A stretch of 64,000 bases of DNA from Geobacter sp. UBA5730 (lineage in GTDB: Bacteria; Desulfobacterota; Desulfuromonadia; Geobacterales; Pseudopelobacteraceae). A program made the translations under genes and the position numbers. The stretch covers positions 1 through 64,000 of the forward strand of contig DIGE01000014.1 in NCBI GenBank assembly GCA_002419465.1. The letters are read 5' to 3'. The notes below the pieces were generated by a model that was not told the DNA's origin, did not search any database, and saw only the letters and a program-made list of their open reading frames with translations. This document shows positions 33,907 through 41,013 of this stretch, piece by piece (position 1 is the stretch's first letter; the number at the start of each line of letters is the position of its first letter).

Positions 33907-35842
33907 CGCTGGTGGGCTCCTGCGGTTTTTGGGCCGGCTCGCCAGTGCTGTCACTGATCGCTTTCTGAACGTCCACCTTGCCGGTTTTTTTGGTCGCCTC
34001 AGTGAATGTATCCCGTTGCTGGTCGGTGATGGCCGTCATGTCCCGGGCATCCTTGACCACCTGGGGGGTCAACAGAATCATCAGGTTGGTCTTTTTGCGG
34101 GTCTTTGTGCTGGTTTTAAACAGCCAGCCCAGACCTGGAATGTCACCCAGCAGCGGTACCTTCTCTATGTTGGTATCCTCGGTATCCTGGATCAGACCGC
34201 CGATCACGATGGTTTCATTATCCTTCACCACCACGCTGGTCTTGGCGGAGCGTTTGGTGGTCACCAGGTCAACGGCCTGGCCTTTATCGTTTTTAACGGC
34301 GGAGATTTCCTGGTAGATATCCATGCGGATATAGTCACCCTCACTGATCTGAGGCTTGATCTTCAGGTTGATGCCGATATCCTTGCGCTCGATCGATTCG
34401 TAAGTGGCGGTGCTGCTGCCAGCCAGACTGGTGGTGGAACCTTTGAACGGCACATTCTCGCCCACATTGATCTCGGCCTCCTTGTTATCGGTGGTCAGGA
34501 TGTTGGGGGTGGAGAGAATGTTAACCAGGCCGTTTTTGTCCAGGGCCTTCATCATGGCGGTGATGTTGACGGGCCGTGCTTCAATAATCGAGTTTGCAAT
34601 TGGCGTATTGTTAATACTGTTGAGCAGTGAGCCAAACGTACCCATCGGATCATACATGCCGGCCACGGCCAGGTATTTGTTGAGGGCTGCGCCGCCGATC
34701 ACCCCGCTCTGCATTCCCACCTCGCGGCTTTTATCCAGCGACACCTCCGCAATCAGCACCTGCACAAAAACCTGCTTGCTGCGACGGTCCAGCTTTTTCA
34801 CCACCTGCAGCAGATTGCTGTAATCGTTGGGCGCAGCCATGATGACCAGCGAATTGGTGGCCTTGTCAGGGGTGATGGTAACCTTGCCGGAATCAAGGGG
34901 AGAGAGCCCGGCAGTTGCCGCAGCCACACCGGGGCCGGCTGAAGCCGTAATGCCCTTGACAACACCATCAAGCACCTTGGCCATTTCGGTGGCATCGGTA
35001 TGTTCCAGGTAATAGACGTTGATTTTACTGCTGGCTTCCGGCGGCAGCACATCCAGCTGCTTCACCAGCGAGCGGATGCCTTCCTTATCCTTTTCAGGCC
35101 CGAAAAGCAGGATCGCGTTCAAACGGCTGTCAGCCAGCACCTGCACCGAGCCGCTGCTGGCCTGCTGGAGAGCGCCGGCCGCCTGGCGTGGCCCCCGGCC
35201 TGAAAGCCAATCCTGCAGCACCTTGGCCACCCCTTCAGCAGAGCCATGCTTCAGGTACAGCAGTTCGGCCCCCTCCCGCCGTTGGGGAGTGTCGATCAAG
35301 GCCAGAATATCAGCCACCTTTTGCAGATTCGAGGCTGCGTCCACCACCAACAGCATGTTGCCTGGTCCAAACGATCCGATATGCCCCTCTTTTGAAACAA
35401 TCGGTTGCAGGAAGGTCAGTGCTTCCTGGGATGATATCTGCTCAAGCGGGAACACCCGCGCCATGAACGCATCTCCCAGTGGTAACCGCGCGCTGTCCGA
35501 CAGCTTCATGCCGGATTGCTTTGCGCCTGCCGTGGGCAGCACCTTGTAAACCTTGCCGGTCTGCACCAGGGTAAATCCCTTCAGCTCAAGCACCGAGGTA
35601 AACAGGGCAAAGGCTTCATCGGTTGACAGCCTGGAGGGAGAAAAGACCGAGACCTTTCCCTTTACCCGCTCATCAAGCACAAAATTCTTTCCGGTCAGTT
35701 CGCTGATGAACTTGACCATCGTGGCTATGTCAACATCGCTGAAGTTCATCACCACGCCCTGGTTGGCAGCAGCGGCAGGAGTAACGGCAACCAGCGACAA
35801 CAACAGCACCGATACGATGCCAGACTTGATAAGACGTATCAC
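33896..35842 (-). CDS. gspD: type II secretion secretin GspD
   Basis: A 648-residue outer-membrane secretin, the exit channel. Signal peptide (GIVSVLLLSLVAVTPAAAA), N0 domain (VVMNFSDVDIATMVKFISELTGKN), N1-N3 repeats (for example VYYLEHTDATEMAKVL), then the secretin core ending VPLLGDIPGLGWLFK and MILLTPQVV. A low-complexity tail follows and no S-domain pilotin site is obvious; no pilotin gene is present here. The start is GTG 35842 after TGGAGG. Fifteen bases separate it from gspC. Confidence 0.97.
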   Translation of the reverse strand: MIRLIKSGIVSVLLLSLVAVTPAAAANQGVVMNFSDVDIATMVKFISELTGKNFVLDERVKGKVSVFSPSRLSTDEAFALFTSVLELKGFTLVQTGKVYKVLPTAGAKQSGMKLSDSARLPLGDAFMARVFPLEQISSQEALTFLQPIVSKEGHIGSFGPGNMLLVVDAASNLQKVADILALIDTPQRREGAELLYLKHGSAEGVAKVLQDWLSGRGPRQAAGALQQASSGSVQVLADSRLNAILLFGPEKDKEGIRSLVKQLDVLPPEASSKINVYYLEHTDATEMAKVLDGVVKGITASAGPGVAAATAGLSPLDSGKVTITPDKATNSLVIMAAPNDYSNLLQVVKKLDRRSKQVFVQVLIAEVSLDKSREVGMQSGVIGGAALNKYLAVAGMYDPMGTFGSLLNSINNTPIANSIIEARPVNITAMMKALDKNGLVNILSTPNILTTDNKEAEINVGENVPFKGSTTSLAGSSTATYESIERKDIGINLKIKPQISEGDYIRMDIYQEISAVKNDKGQAVDLVTTKRSAKTSVVVKDNETIVIGGLIQDTEDTNIEKVPLLGDIPGLGWLFKTSTKTRKKTNLMILLTPQVVKDARDMTAITDQQRDTFTEATKKTGKVDVQKAISDSTGEPAQKPQEPTSDGN

Positions 35843-35857
35843 ACATAACCTCCAGGG

Positions 35858-36727
35858 TTAGCGAATATCATACAGCAGTGAAGAGGGGGCGCCATCGCGG
35901 ATCAGATCAAGCTTGATCCTGCTTTGCCCTTTCAGCGCCATAAATACCTGAATTGATTTTTCAGGAGAATCGATCGGAAAATCATTGATTCTGGCCAGCA
36001 CATCACCATTTTGAAGCCCCAGCTTATTGAATATGCCCTGGGGTTTTACCTCGGAAAGCCTGAACCCTTCGACCTTGCCGTCCTTCATGCTCGGCAGCAG
36101 CCGGGCATCGGTCATGGTCTGCCCGATATTGTTCAACGCTTCATGCAAGGCCCGTTGGTCAATAATCCCGGCACTGCCTCCAGCTGCCGGAATCACCCCG
36201 GCTGCCGGCTGACCGGCCGGGGTCGGTTTGTCTGCATCGGTCGGCGCAGCCGGGGTCCGCAGGGTAATGGTCTGATTGCCCGAGCGCAGCTCTGCGGTTT
36301 CTTTCCTGACAACCCACAAAACCCCCAGGTCAAACACCTTCTCGCCCAGCCGGAACACACGCTCTTCATTGCTGCTGGTCCGGCGCACCAGCACAAAACT
36401 GCTGCGGGGAGAACCGGCAGCCGTGCCGAGCAGGATCAGATCACTGGCTGAGGTGGTTTGCAGGTTGACCGGTTGCTGCTGGGCCAGCAGTGTCAGAGCC
36501 CCCCGGGTGGCAGGGCCAAACAGCCCTTTTTCAAGAATCACCCCATGGGATTGCAGCGTTGTCGCCACCTGCGGCTGAGGGCCACCCTTCTGGACGCTGG
36601 CAACCGTGCCGGCACCCGTAGCCAGCTTGCCAAGCTTGAAGGACGTGATATCAGCCAGCATCCGTGCGACAAGCAGCAGGATCAGGCCAGAAAAAACCAG
36701 GGTCAGGGAAAGTTTAATACGTTGCAT
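35858..36727 (-). CDS. gspC: type II secretion protein GspC
   Basis: A 289-residue inner-membrane protein that links the platform to the secretin. One N-terminal span (LTLVFSGLILLLVARML), a homology-region domain at about 60-150 (GLFGPATRGALTLL, then a strand-rich region), a Pro/Ala-rich linker and a C-terminal PDZ domain (GFRLSEVKPQGIFNKLGLQNGDVLARIN). It is the first gene of the gsp operon. The ATG lacks a strong ribosome site. Confidence 0.92.
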   Translation of the reverse strand: MQRIKLSLTLVFSGLILLLVARMLADITSFKLGKLATGAGTVASVQKGGPQPQVATTLQSHGVILEKGLFGPATRGALTLLAQQQPVNLQTTSASDLILLGTAAGSPRSSFVLVRRTSSNEERVFRLGEKVFDLGVLWVVRKETAELRSGNQTITLRTPAAPTDADKPTPAGQPAAGVIPAAGGSAGIIDQRALHEALNNIGQTMTDARLLPSMKDGKVEGFRLSEVKPQGIFNKLGLQNGDVLARINDFPIDSPEKSIQVFMALKGQSRIKLDLIRDGAPSSLLYDIR

Positions 36728-36973
36728 AGTATGGGTGGCTATGGACGGGTTTTTCGTGAGTCAGTCGAGGCATAAGCACCGCAGATCTCCAATAATGCTC
36801 ATTTTGAAGGGTGTCTGTTCACCAGATCAAGCCATATGCTGGCCGGTTTTATTGCAACCAAAATCCCCAAAAAGGGGGGCTGATTCGAATTCATTAAAAA
36901 CTATCACGGAACGTTTTTAATTTCCAGAACAAGGTGCATCGGGTGATTAATTTTACCGAGCGGTGGGGGCGTC

Positions 36974-36989
36974 AGCACGAAGAATGCCA
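36974..36989 (-). promoter_or_regulatory. weak sigma-54-like match upstream of gspC
   Basis: On the minus strand TGGCAT, five bases, GTGCT. The essential GG and GC are 12 bases apart, but the -12 box is GTGC rather than TTGC. It would give a leader of about 235 bases, longer than usual. It also overlaps half of an inverted repeat, ATGCCAGA-N9-TCTGGCAT (36984-37008), so it may instead belong to a binding site or hairpin. Confidence 0.2.
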
Positions 36990-37048
36990 GAGACAAGGCA
37001 TCTGGCATCGGTTGGTTGTCGTGTCGTCTTGGGTTCAGACGGTTATAT

Positions 37049-37072
37049 CCCCCCTCCCGACGGGAGGGGGGG
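37049..37072 (-). terminator. hairpin after the BON-domain gene
   Basis: CCCCCCTCCC pairs with GGGAGGGGGG around GAC, ten perfect G-C-rich pairs. It lies 27 bases past the BON stop. On the minus strand it is not followed by a T run, so termination may be partial or the hairpin may stabilise the transcript end. Confidence 0.55.
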
Positions 37073-37098
37073 CATGATCCGGATGATGCTACCGCCGT

Positions 37099-37854
37099 TT
37101 ACTCAATAGTCATGCGGTTTCTGACACCCCGCACACCATTTACGTCGTTGGCAAGCTTGGTAGCGAGGTTTACCTCGGTCAAGCTGCTGGCCTTGCCGTA
37201 CAGGGAAACAACACCGCGGTGGGTTTCAACCTTGGTGTTGATGGCACTGGTGGCCCGGTGATACAGCAGGGTCATCTTGACCTGGGCGGTGATGGAAGAA
37301 TCGTCGATCTTCTGGCCGATGGTCTGCTCTTTTTGCTGGCCGTTCGAAACCTTCATCTCGTTGTTTACGTCCTTGACCCCTGACACATCCTTTGCGTATT
37401 CAGTTGCCAGCTCTTTTACCGCCAGACTGGCAGCCTCACCCCGCAGGGTCACGACACTGTCTTTGACCTCAACCTCGATGTTTCTGGCATTCATGCTGCG
37501 ATTGAACAGCAGGGTGGCCTTGACCTTTTCACGGAGCCAGGCATCCGAATCCGCCGTGGGGATCGCCCCCTTTGTCACCAGCCGGTTATCCACATACTTG
37601 ACCCCCGGCAGGCCTGCCACGGTTTCCTCAGCCAATCCCCTGTGGAAGCTTTCCGCAACCACCCCGGTCAGGGTGACCACGCCGTCTGCGGATCTGATCT
37701 TGATCTCATCATCCTTGAGATAGGTCTTGAACACATGGGACTGTCTGGCCGACAACTCGATGCGGCTATCCATCTTTGAGGCGGATGCGGGTGCGCTGAA
37801 AGCCAGCATCACCAAACCTGCCACCAGCAATGACACTGCATATACTATTTTCAT
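37099..37854 (-). CDS. exported protein with three BON domains (OsmY-like)
   Basis: A 251-residue exported protein. Signal peptide: VSLLVAGLVMLAFSAPASA. Three BON domains follow (about 35-100, 105-175 and 185-251), each with the pattern of an amphipathic helix, VVTLTG/VVTLRG/VVSLYG strand, and a G-V-x-x-V-x-N end. BON proteins such as OsmY are periplasmic and bind or stabilise membranes in osmotic or other stress. It is 21 bases after a CsbD-like gene and ends before a hairpin. A shared stress transcript with the upstream OMP gene is likely. Confidence 0.92.
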   Translation of the reverse strand: MKIVYAVSLLVAGLVMLAFSAPASASKMDSRIELSARQSHVFKTYLKDDEIKIRSADGVVTLTGVVAESFHRGLAEETVAGLPGVKYVDNRLVTKGAIPTADSDAWLREKVKATLLFNRSMNARNIEVEVKDSVVTLRGEAASLAVKELATEYAKDVSGVKDVNNEMKVSNGQQKEQTIGQKIDDSSITAQVKMTLLYHRATSAINTKVETHRGVVSLYGKASSLTEVNLATKLANDVNGVRGVRNRMTIE

Positions 37855-37875
37855 GAAGTTTCTCCTTCGGGCCGA

Positions 37876-38055
37876 TTACTTGCCCAGCACCTTCTTCACC
37901 TGTCCAATTTTCCCCTGAATCTTGCCGGAGATCTTTTCTACTTTTCCCTCCACCTCAAGTTTGGGGTTATCGCTGAGCTTGCCGGCAACCTCTTTCAGCT
38001 TGCCATTTACTTCATGCAGCTTGCCTTCTGCCTGATCTCGTGTGCTTGTTTTCAT
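37876..38055 (-). CDS. CsbD-family small stress protein
   Basis: A 59-residue hydrophilic protein of the CsbD/UPF0337 family, made in general stress. It consists of Lys/Gly-rich repeats: DQAEGKLHEVNGKLKEVAGK, then EVEGKVEKISGKIQGKIG. There is no signal peptide. The ATG at 38055 has ACAAGGAGTATACC upstream. It is below the size at which automatic calls are usually trusted, but the composition, ribosome site and place between OMP and BON genes support it. Confidence 0.85.
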   Translation of the reverse strand: MKTSTRDQAEGKLHEVNGKLKEVAGKLSDNPKLEVEGKVEKISGKIQGKIGQVKKVLGK

Positions 38056-38102
38056 GGTATACTCCTTGTGAAGTAGTAGTTGTCTGCAGTTGCCTGACTG
38101 TT

Positions 38103-38732
38103 TCAGTACCTGAAGCCGAAGGTGGCGGTGGTCACGAATCCGTCCAGCGCGACATGATCACCACCAAAGGAAGGCTCAGCCCAGAAGTATTTACCCTCAA
38201 GACCGGCGAACATATGCTTGTGAAAATTGATATTGAAGCCAGCTCCGGCATGGAATCCGTAGGTGATTTCAGTGGAACCGTGGGCATCGCCGGTGTTGCC
38301 GCTGACGTCAAGGTCAGTGATATACGCCCCGATCCCTCCCAGGCCATAGGGCTCAAATACGCCCAACGGCAGGAACACCTTGCCGGTGGCAATCAGGGGA
38401 ACAATTTTCAGTTTTGTCTCGCCCGGCTGGGCATCCGGAGAGCCTTCGCTTTCCATGTAGCCAGCCCCCAGTTCAAGAGCTAGCATCGGAGTGAAGTAAT
38501 GGCCCATGGCCACCTCGCCCGCAAAGCCGGTCTTGCTGTCCAGGCTGGTTGTATTGCCAGCATTGAAGTTATCCAGGTCGAATGACTTGCTTGGAGAATA
38601 GAGACCGCCTTTCAGCAGCACATAGTTTGTCGGCTTCTCCGTTGTGTCTGCTTGCTCCTCTGCCGATGCGGGAGCATTGAAACCGATGACAGCGAGTGTC
38701 AGACCAAAAAGCAACAAATTCTTTGTTTTCAT
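38103..38732 (-). CDS. outer-membrane beta-barrel protein (OmpW-like)
   Basis: A 209-residue outer-membrane protein. Signal peptide: LLLFGLTLAVIGFNAPASA. The mature part alternates polar and hydrophobic residues in about eight strands (for example LLKGGLYSP, ALELGAGYMES, PYGLGGIGAYI) and ends FGFRY, an aromatic C-terminus typical of BAM substrates. It resembles OmpW/opacity-type small barrels. ATG 38732 has AAAGGAGG. A textbook -24/-12 promoter lies about 170 bases upstream. First gene of the OMP-CsbD-BON group. Confidence 0.85.
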   Translation of the reverse strand: MKTKNLLLFGLTLAVIGFNAPASAEEQADTTEKPTNYVLLKGGLYSPSKSFDLDNFNAGNTTSLDSKTGFAGEVAMGHYFTPMLALELGAGYMESEGSPDAQPGETKLKIVPLIATGKVFLPLGVFEPYGLGGIGAYITDLDVSGNTGDAHGSTEITYGFHAGAGFNINFHKHMFAGLEGKYFWAEPSFGGDHVALDGFVTTATFGFRY

Positions 38733-39098
38733 AATGCCTCCTTTTAGATGTTGTGTTATCAGGACATCTTTTACTTCGCTTCTAAACTTCAGTGACATGA
38801 CGGTTCTATTCATCCAGCTTGAGCGACCCCCTTCTCTCTGTAACGGTTCAGATTTTCAAACCTGTTCAACAGATCATCTGCTGTCTGACCAACGCAGGGA
38901 GCGCAACAAGCGTGCCAGAGAAGGTCAGCAGGGGCTGGAGGCATAACAAGCTGATTATACAAGATAAAATTGTGCTGGTAGAATCTGCGGCGGGGACTAT
39001 GCTTCGGCGGAATCCGTCAGGTTTAACAAAGCTACAGGATATGACGGATAGTATACAAGGTTCAGGCATACAGTGCCATACCGGGGCCAGATGCCAAT
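38733..39098. other. intergenic region upstream of the OMP gene
   Basis: No gene is visible in these 366 bases. The region holds the OMP leader, a near-perfect sigma-54 promoter at 38903-38917 and about 180 bases between that and the stop codon of the HD-GYP gene. Binding sites for the activator would be expected in that stretch, but I see no clear repeat there. Confidence 0.6.
38903..38917 (-). promoter_or_regulatory. sigma-54 promoter of OMP-CsbD-BON genes
   Basis: On the minus strand TGGCACG-CTTG-TTGCG matches the -24/-12 consensus at every fixed base. It is in intergenic DNA and points at the OMP gene; the transcript would start near 38891, giving a leader of about 160 bases. RNA polymerase with sigma-54 needs an enhancer-binding activator; one is encoded at 44704-46440. 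Confidence 0.75.
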
Positions 39099-40619
39099 TC
39101 AGTGGTTCAATAATGCATACACATCTGCAAATTGCCCCTCAAGCACCCTGAAGGCCTGCAGGACCATGGGGTCAAAATGTTTAGGCAGGGTGCGACCATC
39201 ACCTTTCAAAAGAATCTGCCTACTGGTTACGTGGTCAAAGGCAGCCTTGTAACAGCGGGGGTTACGCAAGGCATCATACTGATCAGCCAGGTTCATAATC
39301 CGTGCCTCGATCGGTATCTGTTCACCAACAAGGCCATGGGGATATCCGCTGCCGTCATAGCGCTCATGATGACTGATGGCAATTCTGTCTGCCGCCCCCA
39401 TGCGATGGTGCCCACCGATTATTTTGGAGCCATGTACGGTATGCAGCTTCATCTCACGCCATTCATCTTCAGTCAGCTTGTCCTTTTTTTTGAGAATGGC
39501 CGAAGAAACATGGATTTTTCCCACATCATGCAATGCCGCCTGAATGCGAATGGTCTGTACCATTTTTTCCGGCATGTCGAGATAACCGGCAATCAGTGCG
39601 CAATACGTGCCGACCCGCAGGATATGATCACCGGTATCCTCGTCATTGGCCTCTGACGCACGGGCAAGAGCCAACACCGTGTATTCGAAAGCTGATTCCG
39701 TATCCCGGACCTGGGCGGCAAGGGAGCGCAGAAAGAGGCTTTGCATAACAACACTGCTAAGCACCGCCGCATCATAGCCGGTAACCTGCCTGCCGTAATT
39801 CAAGGCGATCAGACAGAAGCTGTCGTTTGAGTACCTCACCAGGTTTGAAACCGGTATCAGGAGCTTGCCCAGCTCCTTGAACAGGGTTGATTCAACCAGC
39901 TCTGCGTCGGCTTCATTATGGTAAACCACTTCCGGATTCCCGCTTTCCGAGAATACGAGTTTTCGGTCAATATTCATCTTGATAACGCTTCTATCGATCT
40001 CACCCCGGATTGACTCATAACGCATCCACTGGGCGATACCGGCCTGATCAAGCATGCCGATGACAACGACATGTGGACTGTCCGTAAAATCAAATCGTTG
40101 CCGGATGATCTGCTGCACAATACGATCAAGCTTTTCCATAAAATCGAAGGTTGCAGGATCAAACCCGGTGATGATCTGTTCGCCGAAAGTGCTCAACTTG
40201 GCGATATTGTGATAGGCAGAGTTCAGCCGGTCATTCAGCCCTTTGACATGCAGCAACATCTTGATTCTGGCCAGTACCTCTGCTGAATCAAACGGCTTTG
40301 AGATAAAATCTTCCGCCCCGGCCTCAGTCCCACGGATCCGGTTTTCCATATCTGCATGGGCGGTGATCATGACCACTGGGATATTGCCGTGTTCCTCATC
40401 GGCCTTGATCCGGCGGCAGACCTCAAAACCATCCATACCGGGCATCATCAGATCCAGCAGACAGATATCAATCCGTTCGGTTTGAATCTTTTCCAATGCT
40501 TCCGGACCGCTTGATGCCAACACCACGTCATAGCCTCGCGGAGAAAGCATGGCATCAAGCAGGCTGAGATTGATCGGTTCATCATCAACACAAAGGATTC
40601 TGGCCATGATCTGATTCAT
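39099..40619 (-). CDS. response regulator with HD-GYP domain (c-di-GMP phosphodiesterase type)
   Basis: A 506-residue protein. Receiver domain (about 4-125): ILCVDDEPINLSLL, phosphoacceptor Asp in CLLDLMMPGMDG, ITAH, and Lys in ISKPFD. A middle region (about 130-330) of unknown fold follows. Then HD-GYP (about 330-506): HDVGKIHV, HHERYDGSGYP, NLADQYDAL, all metal and substrate positions kept. HD-GYP enzymes hydrolyse c-di-GMP, so phosphorylation should alter c-di-GMP levels. The ATG at 40619 follows GGAG and overlaps the receiver gene by four bases. Third gene of the kinase-receiver-effector operon. Confidence 0.93.
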   Translation of the reverse strand: MNQIMARILCVDDEPINLSLLDAMLSPRGYDVVLASSGPEALEKIQTERIDICLLDLMMPGMDGFEVCRRIKADEEHGNIPVVMITAHADMENRIRGTEAGAEDFISKPFDSAEVLARIKMLLHVKGLNDRLNSAYHNIAKLSTFGEQIITGFDPATFDFMEKLDRIVQQIIRQRFDFTDSPHVVVIGMLDQAGIAQWMRYESIRGEIDRSVIKMNIDRKLVFSESGNPEVVYHNEADAELVESTLFKELGKLLIPVSNLVRYSNDSFCLIALNYGRQVTGYDAAVLSSVVMQSLFLRSLAAQVRDTESAFEYTVLALARASEANDEDTGDHILRVGTYCALIAGYLDMPEKMVQTIRIQAALHDVGKIHVSSAILKKKDKLTEDEWREMKLHTVHGSKIIGGHHRMGAADRIAISHHERYDGSGYPHGLVGEQIPIEARIMNLADQYDALRNPRCYKAAFDHVTSRQILLKGDGRTLPKHFDPMVLQAFRVLEGQFADVYALLNH

Positions 40620-40996
40620 GATGGTTCTCCATTTGAAAGCCACTGTTTCAGAAGCACCGGCAGTTCGCGGGTGTCGAGCGGCTTGGAGATGTACGCATCA
40701 AAACCGGCAGCCAGAAATTTTTCCGGATCCCCCTGCATGGCAAAAGAGGTTAAGGCAACGATCTTCAGGCTGCTGGTTACCGGATCTCCCTTCAGGATCT
40801 TACAGGCGGTCATGCCATCCATGCCAGGCATCTGAATATCCATCAGGATCAGGTCTGGCAGCAACTCTCTGGCCAAGGTCACACCTGCCTGACCGTCGAA
40901 GGCTATCGCCACCTCGTAGCCATAAAAGCCGAGAATATCCTTTAACAGATTACGGTTGTTCTCGTTGTCTTCAACGAGCAGTATCGTGTGCGACAT
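40616..40996 (-). CDS. single-domain response regulator
   Basis: A 126-residue stand-alone receiver: ILLVEDNENNRNLL at the start, phosphoacceptor Asp in LILMDIQMPGMDG, ALTSFAM and Lys in ISKPLD. The DivK/CheY-like size with no output domain suggests it relays or buffers phosphate between the hybrid kinase upstream and the HD-GYP regulator downstream. ATG 40996 follows GCAGGAGG; it overlaps neither stop badly, with four bases shared with the HD-GYP gene. Confidence 0.93.
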   Translation of the reverse strand: MSHTILLVEDNENNRNLLKDILGFYGYEVAIAFDGQAGVTLARELLPDLILMDIQMPGMDGMTACKILKGDPVTSSLKIVALTSFAMQGDPEKFLAAGFDAYISKPLDTRELPVLLKQWLSNGEPS

Positions 40997-41013
40997 GATA
41001 GTGCCTCCTGCGC

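Larger units (their letters stand above)
36728..37098. other. intergenic region upstream of gspC
   Basis: No gene is visible in these 371 bases. They hold the leader of the gsp operon, a hairpin CCCC-N5-GGGG near 36870, an inverted repeat at 36984-37008 and a strong hairpin at 37049-37072 that follows the BON gene. The gsp promoter must lie here, but I find no good -35/-10 pair. A -24/-12 match on the minus strand (36974-36989) is weak. Confidence 0.6.
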
